The notes: generated by a model from the letters alone, not told the origin. A DNA stretch of 64,000 nt from Allomuricauda sp. (GCF_013911645.1 NZ_JACESV010000001.1:248001-312000), one strand, 5' to 3'. Positions 33,941 through 45,155 are shown, counted from the first letter of the stretch. Numbers and translations are program-made.

Positions 33941-36900
33941 TTAATCCCTGTTGATGTAGAGGTAGCCTGAATAGTTTTCCTTACCAGGGTTTTGCCCCGT
34001 AAAGGAAAGGGTGTAGAAATAAGTTCCGCTAGGGAGTTCCCTTTTCTGTTGGATGGTGGCCTTGCCTTGGGAAATACCCGTAAAATAATTGCCATCCAAC
34101 CCATATCCTTCGGCTTGATAGACGAGTGCACCCCATCTGTTGAAGATTTTTAGGACGTTATCCGGATAATTTTCAATACTGTTTATTCTGAAATAATCAT
34201 TAATGTCATCACCGTCGGGCGTGATTCCCGTAAATATTTGAAAATCTGGGTCTGGAACTCCTCCGCTACAACTGTAATTGGGTACGAAGGTTATGGTTTG
34301 TTGGTTTTCAAGAATACTATTGTCATCAGATAGGTCCATAATCTGGACTTCCATTCCCTTGATTTTGGCCATGACCGTAGCTTGATTGGTGACCAAACCT
34401 TCATCGATATCCTCTTGGGCAAGGGGATAAGTGTCTTCATAAACCCAGCTTTCCCCAACAGATAAAACCCCATCCTCATTGATATCATTTCCTAACAAGG
34501 GACCAGTTATTGTGCCGCCAAGCAAATCATCAGTTAACTTAATTTCTTCCAGATCAACATATCCTCCGTTCGTAACAGTAAAGGTGTATCGGATGCTATC
34601 ATCACAACCATCATAGTTTGCATCAAAAAGTTCCCCTTCTTTTATTAACCCAATACCTGCTCCACCAGTGGTACAGGCATCGTTAACAATTATGACAGTG
34701 GTAGGGTCATTTTCTAATAGACTATTGTTGTCGGATTGGTCCTGCACCTCTGTGTCTGTGCCCAATAGCTGTGCGGTGACCGTTGCGGAGTTGACCACAC
34801 TGCCGTTGTCAATGTCCTGTTGGATGATTTCATAGAGTGCCTCGTAGGTCCAGCTCTCGCCAATGGAGAGGATACCGTCGTCCCCTTCGTCGCTTCCCGC
34901 CACGGGGCCTGCGAGTACACCACCGAGCAAGGGATCGTTGACGGTGACCTGATCCAGGTCCACATCGCCCGTGTTGGTAACGGTGAAGGTATATCGGATG
35001 CTCTCGTCGCAGCCATCGGTGTTGACATCTGCAAGGACTCCTGTTTTTATCAGCCCGATGCCGGCACTGCCGTTTATACAGGCATCGTTGGGGATTGTGG
35101 TATTGGTGGGATTGTCTTCCTGCAGGCTGTCGTCATCGGACAGGTCCTGCACCTCTGTGTCTGTGCCCAATAGCTTGGCGGTGACCGTTGCAGAGTTCAC
35201 CACATTGCCGTTGTCAATGTCTTGTTGGATGATTTCGTAGAGGGCCTCGTAGGTCCAACTCTCGCCAATGGAGAGGATGCCATCGTTCCCTTCGTCGCTG
35301 CCCGCCACGGGGCCTGCGAGCGAACCGCCGAGCAATGGGTCGTCCACGATAATCTGGTCCAGGTCCACATCGCCCGTGTTGGTCACGGTGAAGGTATATC
35401 GGATGCTCTCGTTGCAGCCATCGGTGTTGACGTCTATCAAGGCACCTGATTTTATCAGCCCGATGCCGGCACTGCCGTTTATACAGGCATCGTTGGGCAC
35501 CGTGGTATTGGTGGGATTGTCTTCCTGCAGGCTGTCGTCATCGGACAGGTCCTGCACCTCGGTGTCGGTGCCCAATAGCTGTGCGGTGACCGTTGCGGAG
35601 TTGGCCACATTGCCGTTGTCAATGTCTTGTTGGATGATTTCGTAGAGGGCCTCGTAGGTCCAGCTCTCGCCAATGGACAGGATGCCGTCGTTCCCTTCGT
35701 CGCTGCCCGCCACGGGGCCTGCGAGTACACCACCGAGCAAGGGGTCGTCCACGGTGACCTGGTCCAGGTCCACATCCCCCGTATTGGTCACGGTGAAGGT
35801 ATATCGGATGCTCTCGTCGCAGCCATCGGTGTTGACATCTGCAAGGACTCCTGTTTTTATCAGCCCGATTCCCGCGCTGCCGTCGGTACAGGCATCGTTG
35901 GGCACCGTGGTGTTTGTGGGGTCATCTTCCAAAAGACTATCGTCATCGGACAAGTCCTGCACCTCTGTGTCTGTGCCCAATAGCTGTGCGGTGACCGTTG
36001 CAGAGTTGACCACACTGCCGTTGTCAATGTCCTGCTGGGTAAATGCGTAGAGGGCCTCGTAGGTCCAGCTCTCGCCGATGGACAGGATACCGTCGTTCCC
36101 TTCGTCGCTGTCCGCCACGGGGCCTGCGAGTACACCACCGAGCAAGGGGTCGTTGACGGTGACCTCGTCGAGATCCGCATCGCCCGTGTTGGTCACGGTA
36201 AAGGTGTATCGGATGTTCTCGTTGCAGCCATCGGTGTTGACATCGGCCAAAATCCCTGTTTTTATCAGCCCGATACCTGCGCTGCCAGTGGTACAGGCTT
36301 CGTTGGGCACTACGGTATTTGTGGGATCATCTTCCAGCAGGCTATCGTTGTCGGACAGGTCCTGCACCTCGGTATCGGTGCCGAGCATCTGTGCAGAGAC
36401 CGTTGCGGAGTTCACCACATTGCCGTTGTCGATATCCGGTTGTTCGAGTCCGTAAAGTGCCTCGTAGGTCCAGCTCTCGCCGATGGAAAGGATGCCGTCG
36501 TCCCCGTCATCGCTGTCCGCAACGGGGCCTGCGAGCGCACCGCCGAGCAAGGGGTCGTTGACGGTGACCTCGTCGAGGTCCACATCGCCCGTGTTGGTCA
36601 CGGTAAAGGTATATTGGATGCTCTCGTCGCAGCCATCGGTGTTGACATCTGTCAAGGTTCCAGTTTTTATCAGCCCGATACCGGCACTTCCGTTGGTACA
36701 GGCGTCGTTGGGAACCAAAGTGTTTGTGGGATCATCTTCCAAGAGACTGTTGTCATCGGACAGGTCCTGTACCTCGGTATCGGTGCCCAATAGCTGGGCG
36801 GAGACCGTTGCGGAGTTCACCACGTTGCCGTTGTCGATGTCCTGTTGTTCGAGTTCGTAGAGTGCCTCGTAGGTCCAGCTCTCGCCGATGGATAGGATGC

Positions 36901-39900
36901 CGTCGTCCCCGTCATCGCTTTCGGGTACGGGACCTGCGAGCGCACCGCCCAGCAAGGGGTCGTTGACGGTGACCTCGTCGAGATCCACATCGCCCGTGTT
37001 GGTCACGGTAAAGGTATATTGGATGCTTTCGTCGCAGCCATCGGTATTGACATCTACCAAAGCTCCGGTTTTTATGAGTCCGATACCTGCGCTGCCAGTG
37101 GTACAGGCTTCGTTGGGCACTACGGTATTGGTAGGGTCATCTTCCAAGAGACTGTTGTCATCGGACAGGTCCTGCACCTCGGTATCGGTGCCGAGCATCT
37201 GTGCGGAGGCCGTTGCGGAGTTCATCACGTTGCCGTTGTCGATGTCCTGTTGGATGATTTCGTAGAGGGCTTCGTAGGTCCAACTTTCGCCCACGGAAAG
37301 GATGCCATCGTCCCCATCATCGCTTTCGGGTACGGGGCCTGCGAGCGCACCGCCCAGCAAGGGGTCGTTGACGGTGACCTCGTCGAGATCCACATCGCCC
37401 GTGTTGGTCACGGTAAAGGTATATTGGATGCTTTCATCGCAGCCATCGGTATTGACATCGGCCAAAGTACCTGTCTTTATCAGCCCGATACCGGCACTTC
37501 CATTTATACAGGCATCGTTGGGAACCGAAGTGTTTGTGGGATCATCTTCCAAGAGACTGTTGTCATCGGACAGGTCCTGCAACTCGGTGTCAGTGCCCAA
37601 TAGCTGGGCGGAGACCGTTGCGGAGTTCACCACATTGCCGTTGTCGATGTCCTGTTGGATGATTTCGTAGAGTGCCACGTAAATCCAGCTCTCGCCGATG
37701 GATAGGATGCCATCATCCCCGTCATCGCTTCCCGCTACGGGGCCGGCCAGTATACCGCCGAGCAAGGGGTCGTTGACGGTGACTTCGTCGAGGTCCACAT
37801 CGCCCGTGTTGGTTACGGTAAAGGTATATTGGATGCTTTCATCGCAGCCATCGGTATTGACATCTACCAAAGCTCCAGTTTTGATCAGCCCGATACCTGC
37901 ACTGCCAGTGGTACAGGCGTCGTTGGGCACTACGGTATTGGTGGGGTCGTCCTCCAGAAGGCTATCGTTGTCGGATTGGTCCTGCACCTCGGTATCGGTG
38001 CCGAGCATCTGTGCGGAGACCGTTGCGGAGTTCACCACATTGCCGTTGTCGATGTCCGGTTGTTCGAGTTCGTAAAGTGCCTCGTAGGTCCAGCTCTCGC
38101 CGATGGAGAGGATGCCGTCTTCCCCTTCGTCGCTTTCGGGTACGGGGCCTGCGAGCGAACCGCCGAGCAATGGGTCGTCCACGATAATCTGGTCCAGGTC
38201 CACATCGCCCGTGTTGGTCACGGTGAAGGTATATCGGATGCTCTCGTTGCAGCCATCGGTGTTGACGTCTATCAAGGCACCTGATTTTATCAGCCCGATT
38301 CCCGCGCTGCCGTTTATACAGGCATCGTTGGGGATTGTGGTATTGGTGGGATTGTCTTCCTGCAGGCTGTCGTCATCGGACAGGTCCTGCACCTCGGTGT
38401 CGGTGCCCAATAGCTGTGCGGTGACCGTTGCGGAGTTGGCCACATTGCCGTTATCAATGTCCTGCTGGGTAAAGGCGTAGAGTGCCTCGTAGGTCCAGCT
38501 CTCGCCGATGGACAGGATACCGTCGTTTCCTTCGTCGCTGCCCGCTACGGGGCCTGCAAGCACACCACCGAGCAATGGGTCGTCCACGGTGACCTGATCC
38601 AGGTCCACATCGCCCGTGTTGGTCACGGTGAAGGTATATCGGATGCTCTCGTCGCAGCCATCGGTGTTGACGTCTGTCAAGGTTCCAGTCTTTATCAGTC
38701 CGATGCCGGCACTGCCGTTTAAACAGGCATCGTTGGGAACCGTGGTGTTTGTGGGGTCATCTTCCAATAGGCTGTTGTCATCGGACAGGTCCTGCACCTC
38801 GGTGTCGGTGCCCAATAGCTGTGCGGTGACCGTTGCGGAGTTGGCCACATTGCCGTTATCGATATCCTGCTGGGTAAAGGCGTAGAGGGCCTCGTAGGTC
38901 CAGCTCTCGCCGATGGAGAGGATACCGTCGTCCCCTTCGTCGCTGCCCGCCACGGGGCCTGCAAGCACACCACCGAGCAAGGGGTCGTCCACGGTGACCT
39001 GGTCCAGGTCCACATCGCCCGTGTTGGTCACGGTGAAGGTATATCGGATGCTCTCGTCGCAGCCATCGGTATTGACATCTGCAAGGACTCCTGATTTTAT
39101 CAAACCAATGGATGGTGAACTAATTTGACAACTAGATACATCAATAGAGGTAATATCATTTTCATCAATACTATTGTCATCGGATAAATCTTCTATCATC
39201 AGGTCTGGAAGTCCAAGAACATTGGCAGAGACCAAAGCTTGATTATCTACTTGCCCAGCATCAATATCGGCTTGTGTTAGGGCATAAGTGGCGGTATAGG
39301 TCCAAGTTTCATCTATATCCAAGCGGGTATTGTTATTCGCATCACCTTCAGGACCTTCAATGACGAGGGGTAGGCTTAAATCGTTCAACACCACATTTTC
39401 CAATATTTGATCGTCACCGCTTTCATTGGTAAGGGTAAAAGTGTAATTAATGGATGTGCAATCTTCATTGAGTACTCCTGTTTTAATGAGCCCCATGCGG
39501 GCACAATTGACGAGTGGCACTACGGTGGGACGGTCTTCATCAATGCTTTCATAATCGGAGTAATCCTCAACATCAATATCTGTACTTAGGAGTTTTGCTT
39601 TTACATGTGCCTGATTTTCCACCTGTTCCGCATTGATGTCATCGGCAGTTAATTGATAAATAGCAGTATAGGACCAACTTTCCCCAGGATCCATAAGGCC
39701 ATCATTATTGGTATCGCCATCGGGGCCAACTATGGCATCATTTGGGATGTTCAAGTCTGTCAATGTTATATTTCCAAGAGTTAAATCTGGTCCACTTTCA
39801 TTGGTTACAACAAAGTTGTACTCTACAAAACTGCATCCTCCATCTTCACCAAAACCGTTCTTGGCCACTCCTTTTTTAATAAGACTGATCCTTGGCGAAC

Positions 39901-41293
39901 ATGCTGAAAGGTCCACCACGGTGGGACGGTCTTCATCGGTACTTTCATAATCGGAAAAATCCTCGAGGGTAATATTCACTGGCCCCAATAGCTCGGCCCC
40001 GACGCGAGCCTGATTCTCTACAGAACCAGCGTTGATATCATCCGCAGTAATTTGGTAATTGGCCGTATAGTCCCATGTTTCTCCGGGGTCCATAAGACCA
40101 TCATTGTTGATATCCCCATTAGGTCCTTGTATAAAAAGTCCTGGGTTATTTATATCGGCCAAAGAAATATTGCTCAGCACTTGGTCTTGGCCACTTTGAT
40201 TGGTTACTGAAAAAGAATACTGTATAAAGCTACAGCCTCCTTCTTCACCTAATCCATTTATAGTTACCCCCTTTTTTATAAGGCTGATTTTTGGCACACA
40301 GGTAGATAGGTCTATCGCTGTTTTTCTATCTTCGTCCAAGCTAACATAATCAGAAAGGTCGCTGACCATTATATTGGTGTCAAGAGCAGAAACACCTTCC
40401 ACATAGCCTTGAACCAACATGGTCCCAGCCAGATATTCTTCGGCAGTGGGCACATAGGCGACTTTGTAAATCCATACTTCACCTGGATCTAGGTGGCCAA
40501 AGTTAATATCATCACCACTGTCTGGGGCAATAATATTGCCTTGGTGGGAATCGTTCAGCACAATGGATTCAAATGTTTCGCCAGGAACGTCACTGGTATG
40601 GTGCAGTTCATAAGTAAGCTCAACACCGGAACAGCCGGGGTCTCCATTTCCTAAAGGCCCTGTGGTTACTCCTGTTAAGAGTAAGGAAATACCTGTGCCA
40701 CAATCATCTAAAAAGGTTTTTGTGGGAGCATCAAAATTTTGTAGTGTTCCGTGTGACAAGTCGCTCACGACCACCCCTGGTTGGCCTACCACATCAGCTT
40801 TTACTGCTGCTTGGTCCTCTGCCATACCATTTTCTATTTCACTTTTAAGAATTATTCGTTTGCCCTGGTATGTCCATTGTTCCCCTACATCCAATTGGCC
40901 GTTGTTGTTGTCATCGCCATCTTTAAAGCTTATGGTAATCTCTGTTCCCATGCTTATATCTATGTTCTCAAGAGATTCGTTGTTGTCACTTTTATTATAA
41001 ACCAATATTCGAAACTCGATATAGGTACAACCTGGTGTATTGTTGTTATAGGTAAGTGTTTGAGTTTGAAGTATTGCAGCAATGCCCGGCGCATAGACCT
41101 CACTGTCCATCGGTGAATCGATAAAGGGTGCCGGTAGTTTTGTTTTGTTCGCCCTTACTTTTAGATGGTTGAACTTGTTTTTTACTGAATGATCGTAGTT
41201 ATTACCCCATGCATAAGGAGTCAATACAATGAACATTAGAAGAAAAGCAATAACGTACTTTCTCTTTTGTAAGGTAGATTTGGAGAGGAACAT
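33941..41293 (-). CDS. Giant T9SS surface repeat protein, 2450 residues
   Basis: Signal peptide (KYVIAFLLMFIVLTPYAWG), then about four diverged DUF11/DUF7507-like repeats, then eleven near-identical 135-residue repeats, one diverged repeat and a type B T9SS gliding-motility C-terminal domain (GITPDGDDINDYFRI to the end). Each unit contains GLIKTGxLxDVNTDGC, YTFTVTNTGDVDLD, DPLLGGxLAGP, GILSIGESWTYEALY, DIDNGNV and SLLEDDPTNT. DVNTDGC suggests calcium coordination, and two cysteines per unit (DGC and NDAC) could form a disulfide. Expected to be a long surface filament or adhesin secreted with the neighbouring PorP/SprF. Same module order as at 24-30 kb. Confidence 0.9.
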   Translation of the reverse strand: MFLSKSTLQKRKYVIAFLLMFIVLTPYAWGNNYDHSVKNKFNHLKVRANKTKLPAPFIDSPMDSEVYAPGIAAILQTQTLTYNNNTPGCTYIEFRILVYNKSDNNESLENIDISMGTEITISFKDGDDNNNGQLDVGEQWTYQGKRIILKSEIENGMAEDQAAVKADVVGQPGVVVSDLSHGTLQNFDAPTKTFLDDCGTGISLLLTGVTTGPLGNGDPGCSGVELTYELHHTSDVPGETFESIVLNDSHQGNIIAPDSGDDINFGHLDPGEVWIYKVAYVPTAEEYLAGTMLVQGYVEGVSALDTNIMVSDLSDYVSLDEDRKTAIDLSTCVPKISLIKKGVTINGLGEEGGCSFIQYSFSVTNQSGQDQVLSNISLADINNPGLFIQGPNGDINNDGLMDPGETWDYTANYQITADDINAGSVENQARVGAELLGPVNITLEDFSDYESTDEDRPTVVDLSACSPRISLIKKGVAKNGFGEDGGCSFVEYNFVVTNESGPDLTLGNITLTDLNIPNDAIVGPDGDTNNDGLMDPGESWSYTAIYQLTADDINAEQVENQAHVKAKLLSTDIDVEDYSDYESIDEDRPTVVPLVNCARMGLIKTGVLNEDCTSINYTFTLTNESGDDQILENVVLNDLSLPLVIEGPEGDANNNTRLDIDETWTYTATYALTQADIDAGQVDNQALVSANVLGLPDLMIEDLSDDNSIDENDITSIDVSSCQISSPSIGLIKSGVLADVNTDGCDESIRYTFTVTNTGDVDLDQVTVDDPLLGGVLAGPVAGSDEGDDGILSIGESWTYEALYAFTQQDIDNGNVANSATVTAQLLGTDTEVQDLSDDNSLLEDDPTNTTVPNDACLNGSAGIGLIKTGTLTDVNTDGCDESIRYTFTVTNTGDVDLDQVTVDDPLLGGVLAGPVAGSDEGNDGILSIGESWTYEALYAFTQQDIDNGNVANSATVTAQLLGTDTEVQDLSDDDSLQEDNPTNTTIPNDACINGSAGIGLIKSGALIDVNTDGCNESIRYTFTVTNTGDVDLDQIIVDDPLLGGSLAGPVPESDEGEDGILSIGESWTYEALYELEQPDIDNGNVVNSATVSAQMLGTDTEVQDQSDNDSLLEDDPTNTVVPNDACTTGSAGIGLIKTGALVDVNTDGCDESIQYTFTVTNTGDVDLDEVTVNDPLLGGILAGPVAGSDDGDDGILSIGESWIYVALYEIIQQDIDNGNVVNSATVSAQLLGTDTELQDLSDDNSLLEDDPTNTSVPNDACINGSAGIGLIKTGTLADVNTDGCDESIQYTFTVTNTGDVDLDEVTVNDPLLGGALAGPVPESDDGDDGILSVGESWTYEALYEIIQQDIDNGNVMNSATASAQMLGTDTEVQDLSDDNSLLEDDPTNTVVPNEACTTGSAGIGLIKTGALVDVNTDGCDESIQYTFTVTNTGDVDLDEVTVNDPLLGGALAGPVPESDDGDDGILSIGESWTYEALYELEQQDIDNGNVVNSATVSAQLLGTDTEVQDLSDDNSLLEDDPTNTLVPNDACTNGSAGIGLIKTGTLTDVNTDGCDESIQYTFTVTNTGDVDLDEVTVNDPLLGGALAGPVADSDDGDDGILSIGESWTYEALYGLEQPDIDNGNVVNSATVSAQMLGTDTEVQDLSDNDSLLEDDPTNTVVPNEACTTGSAGIGLIKTGILADVNTDGCNENIRYTFTVTNTGDADLDEVTVNDPLLGGVLAGPVADSDEGNDGILSIGESWTYEALYAFTQQDIDNGSVVNSATVTAQLLGTDTEVQDLSDDDSLLEDDPTNTTVPNDACTDGSAGIGLIKTGVLADVNTDGCDESIRYTFTVTNTGDVDLDQVTVDDPLLGGVLAGPVAGSDEGNDGILSIGESWTYEALYEIIQQDIDNGNVANSATVTAQLLGTDTEVQDLSDDDSLQEDNPTNTTVPNDACINGSAGIGLIKSGALIDVNTDGCNESIRYTFTVTNTGDVDLDQIIVDDPLLGGSLAGPVAGSDEGNDGILSIGESWTYEALYEIIQQDIDNGNVVNSATVTAKLLGTDTEVQDLSDDDSLQEDNPTNTTIPNDACINGSAGIGLIKTGVLADVNTDGCDESIRYTFTVTNTGDVDLDQVTVNDPLLGGVLAGPVAGSDEGDDGILSIGESWTYEALYEIIQQDIDNGSVVNSATVTAQLLGTDTEVQDQSDNNSLLENDPTTVIIVNDACTTGGAGIGLIKEGELFDANYDGCDDSIRYTFTVTNGGYVDLEEIKLTDDLLGGTITGPLLGNDINEDGVLSVGESWVYEDTYPLAQEDIDEGLVTNQATVMAKIKGMEVQIMDLSDDNSILENQQTITFVPNYSCSGGVPDPDFQIFTGITPDGDDINDYFRINSIENYPDNVLKIFNRWGALVYQAEGYGLDGNYFTGISQGKATIQQKRELPSGTYFYTLSFTGQNPGKENYSGYLYINRD
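34690..39118 (-). repeat. Eleven tandem 405-bp coding repeats
   Basis: Within the giant gene, eleven head-to-tail units of 405 bp (135 codons) remain highly similar at the DNA level; even the opposite-strand reading frames recur at exactly 405-base steps (for example 36078, 36483, 36888). Variation is patchy, with blocks shared between non-adjacent units, as expected from unequal crossing-over and gene conversion. Copy number could vary between strains, and short-read assemblies may collapse it. Confidence 0.9.
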
Positions 41294-42126
41294 GGCTACA
41301 ATGTTAACTTGTGACCTGTAATATTAGAGAATAGGGACGTTATTGGACTAGATGAATTGATAGATGCCAATGGTAAATTGACGAAATAGCGGTTTGGATT
41401 GATAGAAAAAATCAACCACTAAAGTCCTTGGAACTTAGTGTATTTTCTTTTTTACAAAACAAGTGGTAATATACTTACATTGCTGTTTGTTCCGTGGTTA
41501 AAGTGCAGTATTTGGTCTTGTAAACGTGATTCTTATTTTGCTAGAGATTTAGAATCGAACTCAAGTATTAAGTTTAAGTTCAAGACTTTGGAGTTATGAG
41601 TTCGGAGTTACTGCAAACTGCGTACTTCCAAATTCGGACGTTTCGACTGCGCTCAACGTGACACTTCGGACTAAATTGTTCGTTTATTGAGTTACAGCAA
41701 ACTGTGTACTGCGTACTTCCAAATTCGGATGTTTCGACTACGCTCAACGTGACACTTTGGACTAAGTTGTTCGCTTATTGAGTTTCTGCAAACTGCGTAT
41801 TGCGTACTGCAACTGCCGACTGCGTACTTCCGACTTCGGATGTTTCGACTACGCTCAACGTGACACTTTGGACTAAGTTGTTCGGTTATTGAGTTTCTGC
41901 AAACTGCGTATTGCGTACTGCAACTGCCGACTGCGTACTTCCGACTTCCGACGTTTCGACTGCGCTCAACGTGACACTTTGGACTAAGTTATTCGCTTAT
42001 TGAGTTTCTGCAAACTGCGTATTTCGTGCTGCAACTGCCGACTGCGTACTTCCAAATTCGGACGTTTCGACTGCGCTCAACGTGACACTTCCAACTCCGT
42101 GCATCGGGCTTCCGACATCCGACATC
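41294..42126. repeat. Gene-free intergenic region with 111-bp tandem repeats
   Basis: Upstream leader DNA of the giant gene (41294-41550) is followed by repeat DNA. GTTTCGACT occurs at about 41640, 41731, 41842, 41953 and 42064, giving steps of 91, 111, 111 and 111 bases. Each unit contains GTTTCGACTGCGCTCAACGT, GACACTTTGGACTAAG, and CTGCAAACTGCGTA motifs. No spacer diversity of CRISPR type and no coding frame. It lies just after the uvrA stop codon. Confidence 0.8.
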
Positions 42127-44904
42127 TTATAATTTTTCCCTTAAATACGTTGCTGTGTAGGATTCCTTATTGTTGATAATTTCTTCGGGAGTGCCTTCCA
42201 CCACTAAATTACCACCTTTTTCGCCACCTTCGAGACCAAGGTCGATGATGTAATCCGCACATTTTACGAGCTCCATATTGTGCTCTATTACAATTACGGA
42301 ATGTCCTTTGCCAATAAGTTCATCAAAGGATTTAAGCAATTTTTTAATGTCGTGGAAATGAAGACCTGTGGTAGGTTCATCAAAGATGAACAAAGCTTTT
42401 TCCTTGGTATGTCCTTTTACCAAAAATGAGGCCAGTTTTATACGCTGCGCTTCACCACCGGAAAGGGTAGAGGAGGACTGCCCCAAAGCCACGTATCCCA
42501 AGCCCACATCTTGCAAGGGCTTCAGTTTGGTTACTATCTTGTCTTGTTTGTGGGTTGAAAAATGTGCAATGGCATCGTCAATGGTCATGTTAAGGATGTC
42601 GTCAATATTTTTTCCTTCAAACTGGACTTCCAGAATATCTTTTTTGAAGCGTTTTCCATCACATGCATCACATTCCAAATGCACATCTGCCATAAACTGC
42701 ATCTCTACAGTAATTTCACCTTCGCCCTTACATTTTTCACACCGACCACCATCAACATTAAAAGAGAAATGCTTGGCCTGGTATCCCCTTAACTTGCTCA
42801 GTTTTTGTGAAGCAAACAGACTTCGAATGTCATCGTAGGCCTTTATATAGGTTACGGGATTGGAGCGCGAAGAGCGACCAATAGGGTTCTGGTCTACGAA
42901 CTCTACATGCTTTATATGGGAATATTTTCCCTCCATTGCCGAAAACTGACCTGCTTTTTCGCCATATCCTCCGGTTTCTTTTAATATGGTGGGATACAAT
43001 ATTTTCCTGACGAGGGTACTTTTTCCACTTCCGGATACGCCAGTGACCACGGTAAGCACATTTAAAGGAAAAGTAACATCTATATTTTTAAGGTTGTTTT
43101 CGCGTGCCCCTTTTATTTGAATGTAGTGTTTGGAATTCCTTCGTTCTCCAGGAACAGGGATTTCCATAGTTCCATTAAGGTAAGATGCTGTTAAGGAATC
43201 TGATTGAAGGATTGCTTCCCAATCTCCAGTAGCCACCACTTTTCCGCCCAAGGTTCCTGCTTCTGGACCAATATCGATGATTTCATCGGCAGCTTTCATA
43301 ATATCTTCATCGTGCTCCACTACAATAACCGTATTGCCCAAGTCACGAAGGGATTTGAGCACTTCAATCAAATTCTCGGTGTCTCGAGGATGCAATCCAA
43401 TACTCGGTTCGTCCAAAATATACATGGAACCTACCAAGCTGCTTCCTAACGAGGTGGCCAAATTGATACGTTGGCTTTCACCACCAGAAAGTGTGTTCGA
43501 TTTTCGATTCAGAGTGAGGTAACTCAAACCTACTTTGTCCAAAAAGCCCAATCGCGTAGTGATTTCGGTCAATAGTCTCTTGGCAACAGAAGTATCGTGT
43601 TCAGAAAGCTCTAATGCTTCAAAAAATGGTGTCAACTGGTTGATGGGCAGTTCAATCAAATCTGAAATGGATTTGCCGCCTACTTTAACATAATCAGCTT
43701 CTTTGCGAAGTCGTTTTCCTTTACACACGGAGCATCGTGTTTTTCCACGGTAACGGGACAGCATCACCCTATTCTGGATTTTATAGCTTTTTTCTTCTAG
43801 CTGTTCAAAAAACTTATGGATGCCGATAAAATGTTCGTTCCCATCCCAAACCAATTGTTTTTGTTCTTCGGAAAGTTCAAACCAAGGTTTGTGAATGGGG
43901 AAATCAAACTTGTAAGCTGAGTTCACCAATTGATCACGGTACCAGCTCATACTTTCGCCTCGCCATGGGAAAATGGCATTTTCATAGACAGATAGAGCAG
44001 TATTGGGAATCACCAAATCCTCATCAATTCCGATAACATCGCCATAGCCTTCACATTTTGGGCAGGCTCCGTAGGGGTTGTTAAAACTGAACAAGTGAAC
44101 GTTCGGTTCCAAAAACTTCATTCCGTCCAACTCAAACTGGTTGCTGAAGGTCTTTACTTCTCCGGTTTGAAGGTTTTCAATGGCGCACTGGCCTTTTCCT
44201 TCAAAAAAGGCATTGTCCACAGCATTGGCCAAGCGGTTATAAAAATCCTCATCATCCTTTACAATGATACGATCTACGACCAAGTCGAATTCTCTACCAA
44301 TATCTTCTGGCGCTTGATCTATTCGGATGACCTCTCCTTTATATTTAATACGGGCATACCCTTGTTTGGAGAAAAGTTCCAAGGATTTTAAAGGTTCCCG
44401 TTCTTCACTAATGGTTATAGGGGCCAATAACAGAAGTTTGTCCCTTTCGTTAAGTCCTTTGATATAATTGATGACATCCGTTACGGTATGCTTCCTTACT
44501 TCTTTGCCAGAAATAGGGGATAGGGTCTTTCCGATTCTGGCATACAGCAACTTTAAGTAGTCATATATTTCGGTAGTGGTTCCAACGGTTGAGCGTGGGT
44601 TCGTGGAATTTACTTTTTGTTCAATGGCAATGGCAGGAGCTATACCTTTAATATAGTCCACTTTGGGTTTGTCCAGTTTGCCCAAAAACTGGCGTGCATA
44701 GGAGGAAAGGCTCTCTACATACCTACGCTGGCCTTCGGCGTAGAGTGTATCAAAAGCTAGGCTAGACTTCCCCGAACCGGATAAACCTGTGATAACCACC
44801 AATTTATTTCTTGGGATGACAACATCTATGTTTTTAAGGTTATGCAGTTTGGCACCCTTTATGATAATATTCTGCTTGGGATCTACGTTTATATTGATTG
44901 CCAT
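42127..44904 (-). CDS. uvrA: Excinuclease ABC subunit A
   Basis: A 925-residue UvrA, the damage-recognition ATPase of nucleotide excision repair. Two ABC modules are clear: Walker [11 protein letters not shown] near residue 40 and [10 protein letters not shown] in the second half, with signatures LSGGESQRI and LSGGEAQRI. Zinc-binding cysteine pairs are in [24 protein letters not shown] and CDACDGKR. Length is near the usual 940. uvrB and uvrC are not in the window, as is common. The start at 44904 is 19 bases from a promoter-like box. Confidence 0.95.
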   Translation of the reverse strand: MAININVDPKQNIIIKGAKLHNLKNIDVVIPRNKLVVITGLSGSGKSSLAFDTLYAEGQRRYVESLSSYARQFLGKLDKPKVDYIKGIAPAIAIEQKVNSTNPRSTVGTTTEIYDYLKLLYARIGKTLSPISGKEVRKHTVTDVINYIKGLNERDKLLLLAPITISEEREPLKSLELFSKQGYARIKYKGEVIRIDQAPEDIGREFDLVVDRIIVKDDEDFYNRLANAVDNAFFEGKGQCAIENLQTGEVKTFSNQFELDGMKFLEPNVHLFSFNNPYGACPKCEGYGDVIGIDEDLVIPNTALSVYENAIFPWRGESMSWYRDQLVNSAYKFDFPIHKPWFELSEEQKQLVWDGNEHFIGIHKFFEQLEEKSYKIQNRVMLSRYRGKTRCSVCKGKRLRKEADYVKVGGKSISDLIELPINQLTPFFEALELSEHDTSVAKRLLTEITTRLGFLDKVGLSYLTLNRKSNTLSGGESQRINLATSLGSSLVGSMYILDEPSIGLHPRDTENLIEVLKSLRDLGNTVIVVEHDEDIMKAADEIIDIGPEAGTLGGKVVATGDWEAILQSDSLTASYLNGTMEIPVPGERRNSKHYIQIKGARENNLKNIDVTFPLNVLTVVTGVSGSGKSTLVRKILYPTILKETGGYGEKAGQFSAMEGKYSHIKHVEFVDQNPIGRSSRSNPVTYIKAYDDIRSLFASQKLSKLRGYQAKHFSFNVDGGRCEKCKGEGEITVEMQFMADVHLECDACDGKRFKKDILEVQFEGKNIDDILNMTIDDAIAHFSTHKQDKIVTKLKPLQDVGLGYVALGQSSSTLSGGEAQRIKLASFLVKGHTKEKALFIFDEPTTGLHFHDIKKLLKSFDELIGKGHSVIVIEHNMELVKCADYIIDLGLEGGEKGGNLVVEGTPEEIINNKESYTATYLREKL

Positions 44905-44922
44905 TCGTTAAAATTAGGGTCT

Positions 44923-44930
44923 CAAAGATA
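44923..44930 (-). promoter_or_regulatory. Putative uvrA promoter -7 box
   Basis: On the minus strand this reads TATCTTTG, matching TAnnTTTG, 19 bases upstream of the uvrA start codon. Pattern match only. Confidence 0.45.
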
Positions 44931-45155
44931 CGATACGCCACACTTAATACGTATATTGCATCAGTTAACATATAAAAATCGTCAACTCACAACATAGATT
45001 TTTAGATCGCCTAGCTATTTATCTATATTTGAAGTGTAATTAAAATCCTGATAGGCCTATACAGAATAATTACTTTTTAAAGATTAAAAACTGAATAACT
45101 AAGGTTTTCCTTTTAAAGGGAGGACTGTGATTTTAACCCAAAAAAAGTAATTTGT

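Noticed and set aside
34820..39128. A series of plus-strand open frames of 100-190 codons
   Set aside because: They are antisense to the 405-bp coding repeats and recur only because the repeats do; composition is not protein-like.
41640..42110. Possible CRISPR array
   Set aside because: Units are 111 bp and similar throughout, with no short repeat and variable spacer pattern and no cas genes.
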